A stretch of 8,019 nt of DNA from an uncultured Clostridium sp. (GTDB lineage: Bacteria; Bacillota; Clostridia; Clostridiales; Clostridiaceae), in NCBI GenBank assembly GCA_934777095.1, contig CAKVNP010000082.1, positions 1-8,019 on the forward strand, written 5' to 3'. Within the stretch, counting starts at the first letter, position 1. The number at the start of each line of letters is the position of its first letter. Under the pieces are notes generated by a model. It made no database searches. It was not told the DNA's origin and saw nothing but the letters and a program-made list of their open reading frames with translations. Below, in pieces: positions 6,570 to 8,019 of the stretch. The position numbers and the translations under genes are program-made.

Positions 6570-6768
6570 ATATTTTTTACTTGGCTTTTATTTATGATTC
6601 TTAGTTTCTAATAATTAGTTCATTATTTCATTTATTTTACATATTATATTATTAATATTTTTGATATTTTGTGATTATTTTTTGTAATTTCTCATTTTTT
6701 TAACTTTTTTTATTTCTTTCACATTTTCTTATATGCCGCATACCCTATACTATTTAATCTTTTTTCTA

Positions 6769-6796
6769 TTTTCACATAGACTTTATCACTTATAAT
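6769..6796 (+). promoter_or_regulatory. Patatin gene promoter
   Basis: TTTTCA (6769-6774), a 16-bp spacer and a perfect TATAAT (6791-6796) lie about 70 bp before the patatin start codon. The -35 matches 4 of 6 bases. Confidence 0.45.
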
Positions 6797-6863
6797 AAAT
6801 ACTAAATACATCGAGATAATTAAAATAATCACCTTAAAATTTCCATACTAAGGAGGTTTATTT

Positions 6864-7784
6864 ATGAAAGCAGATCTTGTTTGCGAAGGTGGCGGAATTC
6901 GTGGTATTGCATTATTAGGAGCAATTACTGCATTAGAAGAAGCAGGCTATACCTTTGAAAAACTTGCTGGAACATCTGCTGGAGCATTAGTTTCATCGCT
7001 AATTTCAGTGGGTTATTCTGGAAAAGAGCTTCAAGATATTTTATTCAATTTAGATTTTAAATATTATATTAGAAAAAGCCGTTTATCCTTAGTGCCAATA
7101 TTAGGTGAATCCATTAGTCTGTTTACAGCTAAAGGGCTTTTTTCAACTAATGCCATTGAAAATTTACTTACTTCCCTGTATCAGAAAAAAGGCAAAGAAA
7201 AATTTAAAGATATTGCTATTAATGGCGAAAGCCCATTAAAAATTATTGCTACAGATATTACCAAAAAGCAGCTGCTTATCCTCCCTGATGATTTAATAAA
7301 ATATAATATTGACCCATTAGAATTTCCTATTGCAAGAGCAGTTAAAATGAGCATCAGCATTCCCATATTTTTCATTCCTGAAAAGCTTAAAAATAAAGAA
7401 GGTACTTCATTCATCGTGGACGGGGGACTGCTTAGCAATTATCCAATATGGCTTTTCGATACAAATTCTATTCCTAAGTGGCCAACTTTCGGCTTGAAAC
7501 TTTTGAAGGAACGGCAGCTGAAAGTAAATTATGCTGAGAAATACAAATTAACCACTTATCTGCTTGATATAATCGACTCTGCATTATCTAAAAATGAAGA
7601 CATTTATTTAAGCAATAAGGATTTAATCAGGACTATTTATATTCCCACTTATGATGTTGAAACCACTGATTTTACCCTTTCAAAAGAAAGCATGATTTCA
7701 CTGGTTGAATCAGGGTACACTAGTGCCAAAAAGTTTCTCCAGACTTGGAACTTTAATAATTATCTTGCACGGTACAGAAGCTAA
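6864..7784 (+). CDS. Patatin-like phospholipase
   Basis: This 306-aa serine hydrolase of the patatin family has the Ser-Asp dyad. The glycine-rich oxyanion segment GGGIRG is at 9-14, the nucleophile elbow GTSAG at 36-40 (Ser38), and the DGG motif at 186-188 (Asp186). The conserved KMSISIPIFFIP segment (161-172) precedes the aspartate. The expected activity is hydrolysis of acyl chains from membrane lipids; the exact substrate is unknown. No signal peptide or membrane segment is seen, so it is likely cytosolic. AAGGAGG lies seven bases before the ATG. The gene is divergent from the amylase gene, and 89 bp separate it from the next gene on the same strand with no strong terminator, so the two may be co-transcribed. 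It lacks the CD-NTase neighbour expected if it were a CBASS effector. Confidence 0.92.
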   Translation: MKADLVCEGGGIRGIALLGAITALEEAGYTFEKLAGTSAGALVSSLISVGYSGKELQDILFNLDFKYYIRKSRLSLVPILGESISLFTAKGLFSTNAIENLLTSLYQKKGKEKFKDIAINGESPLKIIATDITKKQLLILPDDLIKYNIDPLEFPIARAVKMSISIPIFFIPEKLKNKEGTSFIVDGGLLSNYPIWLFDTNSIPKWPTFGLKLLKERQLKVNYAEKYKLTTYLLDIIDSALSKNEDIYLSNKDLIRTIYIPTYDVETTDFTLSKESMISLVESGYTSAKKFLQTWNFNNYLARYRS

Positions 7785-7835
7785 TCTAACTATCAGCATA
7801 CATAATTTTCCTCTAATAAATATCTTAAAAATACT

Positions 7836-7850
7836 AATACTAACAGTATT
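7836..7850 (+). other. Small hairpin before the last gene
   Basis: AATACT-AAC-AGTATT forms a 6-bp stem with a 3-nt loop, followed by ATTTATT. It is too weak and AT-rich to be called a terminator and may be a leader structure ending eight bases before the ribosome binding site of the next gene. Confidence 0.3.
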
Positions 7851-7873
7851 ATTTATTAAAGGAGGATATATTA

Positions 7874-8019
7874 ATGGCTGGAAAAGCAAAAGATTATGTT
7901 AATAGTGGAATGACAACATTGCAAAATGTTACATCAACTTTACAACAAGCAGCTAACGAAGCTGAAAAACCTGAAAATAAATCAGCTATTCAATCTGCAA
8001 TTAATGCAGTAAATACTGC
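7874..8019 (+). CDS. Small helical protein, 3' end outside the window
   Basis: The ATG at 7874 is preceded by AAAGGAGG with good spacing, and an open frame of 48 codons runs to the right edge. The visible part is polar and Ala/Gln/Asn/Glu-rich, with no signal peptide or membrane segment. The stretch from about residue 13 (MTTLQNVTSTLQQAANEAEK) onward should form amphipathic helices split near KPENK. The pattern faintly recalls small Firmicute helical proteins such as DUF1657, often found near spore genes. That resemblance is impressionistic and I would not assign it without the full sequence. It follows the patatin gene on the same strand after 89 bp and may share its transcript. Confidence 0.75.
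   Translation, partial: MAGKAKDYVNSGMTTLQNVTSTLQQAANEAEKPENKSAIQSAINAVNT

Larger units (their letters stand above)
6557..6863. other. Divergent spacer between amylase and patatin genes
   Basis: About 300 bp of very AT-rich DNA with no credible gene. A perfect minus-strand TATAAT lies at 6648-6643, about 90 bp before the amylase start, but no good -35 precedes it. A short palindrome, TATGC-C-GCATA, at 6732-6742 is the only GC-containing island. I see no convincing catabolite-repression (cre) site before the amylase gene. The plus-strand promoter of the patatin gene is listed separately. Confidence 0.6.

Noticed and set aside
6864..7784. Patatin gene as a CBASS antiphage effector
   Set aside because: No CD-NTase or accessory genes lie beside it; the upstream neighbour is an amylase and the downstream one a small helical protein.
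7181..7902. Other open frames overlapping the patatin gene
   Set aside because: They run antisense or out of frame to a protein with intact patatin motifs and have no supporting start signals.

Overview
The window is very AT-rich, with strong AGGAGG-type ribosome binding sites, short intergenic gaps and AT-rich promoters. Its gene set is low-GC Gram-positive. This points to a Clostridium sensu stricto-like Firmicute, probably a saccharolytic one. That placement is an inference from composition and protein families; no marker gene such as rRNA is present.

Layout. Positions 1-399 hold no gene but are densely structured: three tandem 77-bp repeats each carrying two hairpins, a 19-bp-stem terminator-like hairpin, and a row of three small hairpins each introduced by TTCACT at a 20-22 bp period. 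Next comes a minus-strand potassium uptake operon, trkA then trkH (3213 down to 400). It has its own promoter, a zero-gap gene junction and a terminator that contains the trkH stop codon. A 76-aa helical protein of unknown function (3694-3464, minus) sits upstream with its own terminator. Across a divergent spacer that contains a perfect triple TATAATTA repeat lies degV (3937-4797, plus), a fatty-acid-binding FakB/DegV-family protein. degV converges on an AmyE-like GH13 alpha-amylase with a C-terminal CBM26-like starch-binding module (6556-4841, minus). The two share a bidirectional hairpin that includes the amylase stop codon. A divergent spacer of about 300 bp separates the amylase from a patatin-like phospholipase (6864-7784, plus). 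The start of a small helical protein (7874 onward) follows and runs off the right edge.

How the genes work together. TrkA and TrkH form one K+ transport system, with TrkA as the cytosolic nucleotide-gated regulator and TrkH as the membrane channel-like subunit. The other genes look like independent units: lipid handling (DegV, patatin), starch breakdown (amylase) and two unknown small proteins. I see no phage, IS element, CRISPR array, tRNA or rRNA. No clearly new multi-gene system is evident. The items most worth a second look are the repeat/hairpin field at 1-366, a perfect 11-bp inverted repeat bracketing the trkA promoter and leader, the TATAATTA repeat before degV, the amylase's poor signal peptide, and the patatin/small-protein pair at the right end.
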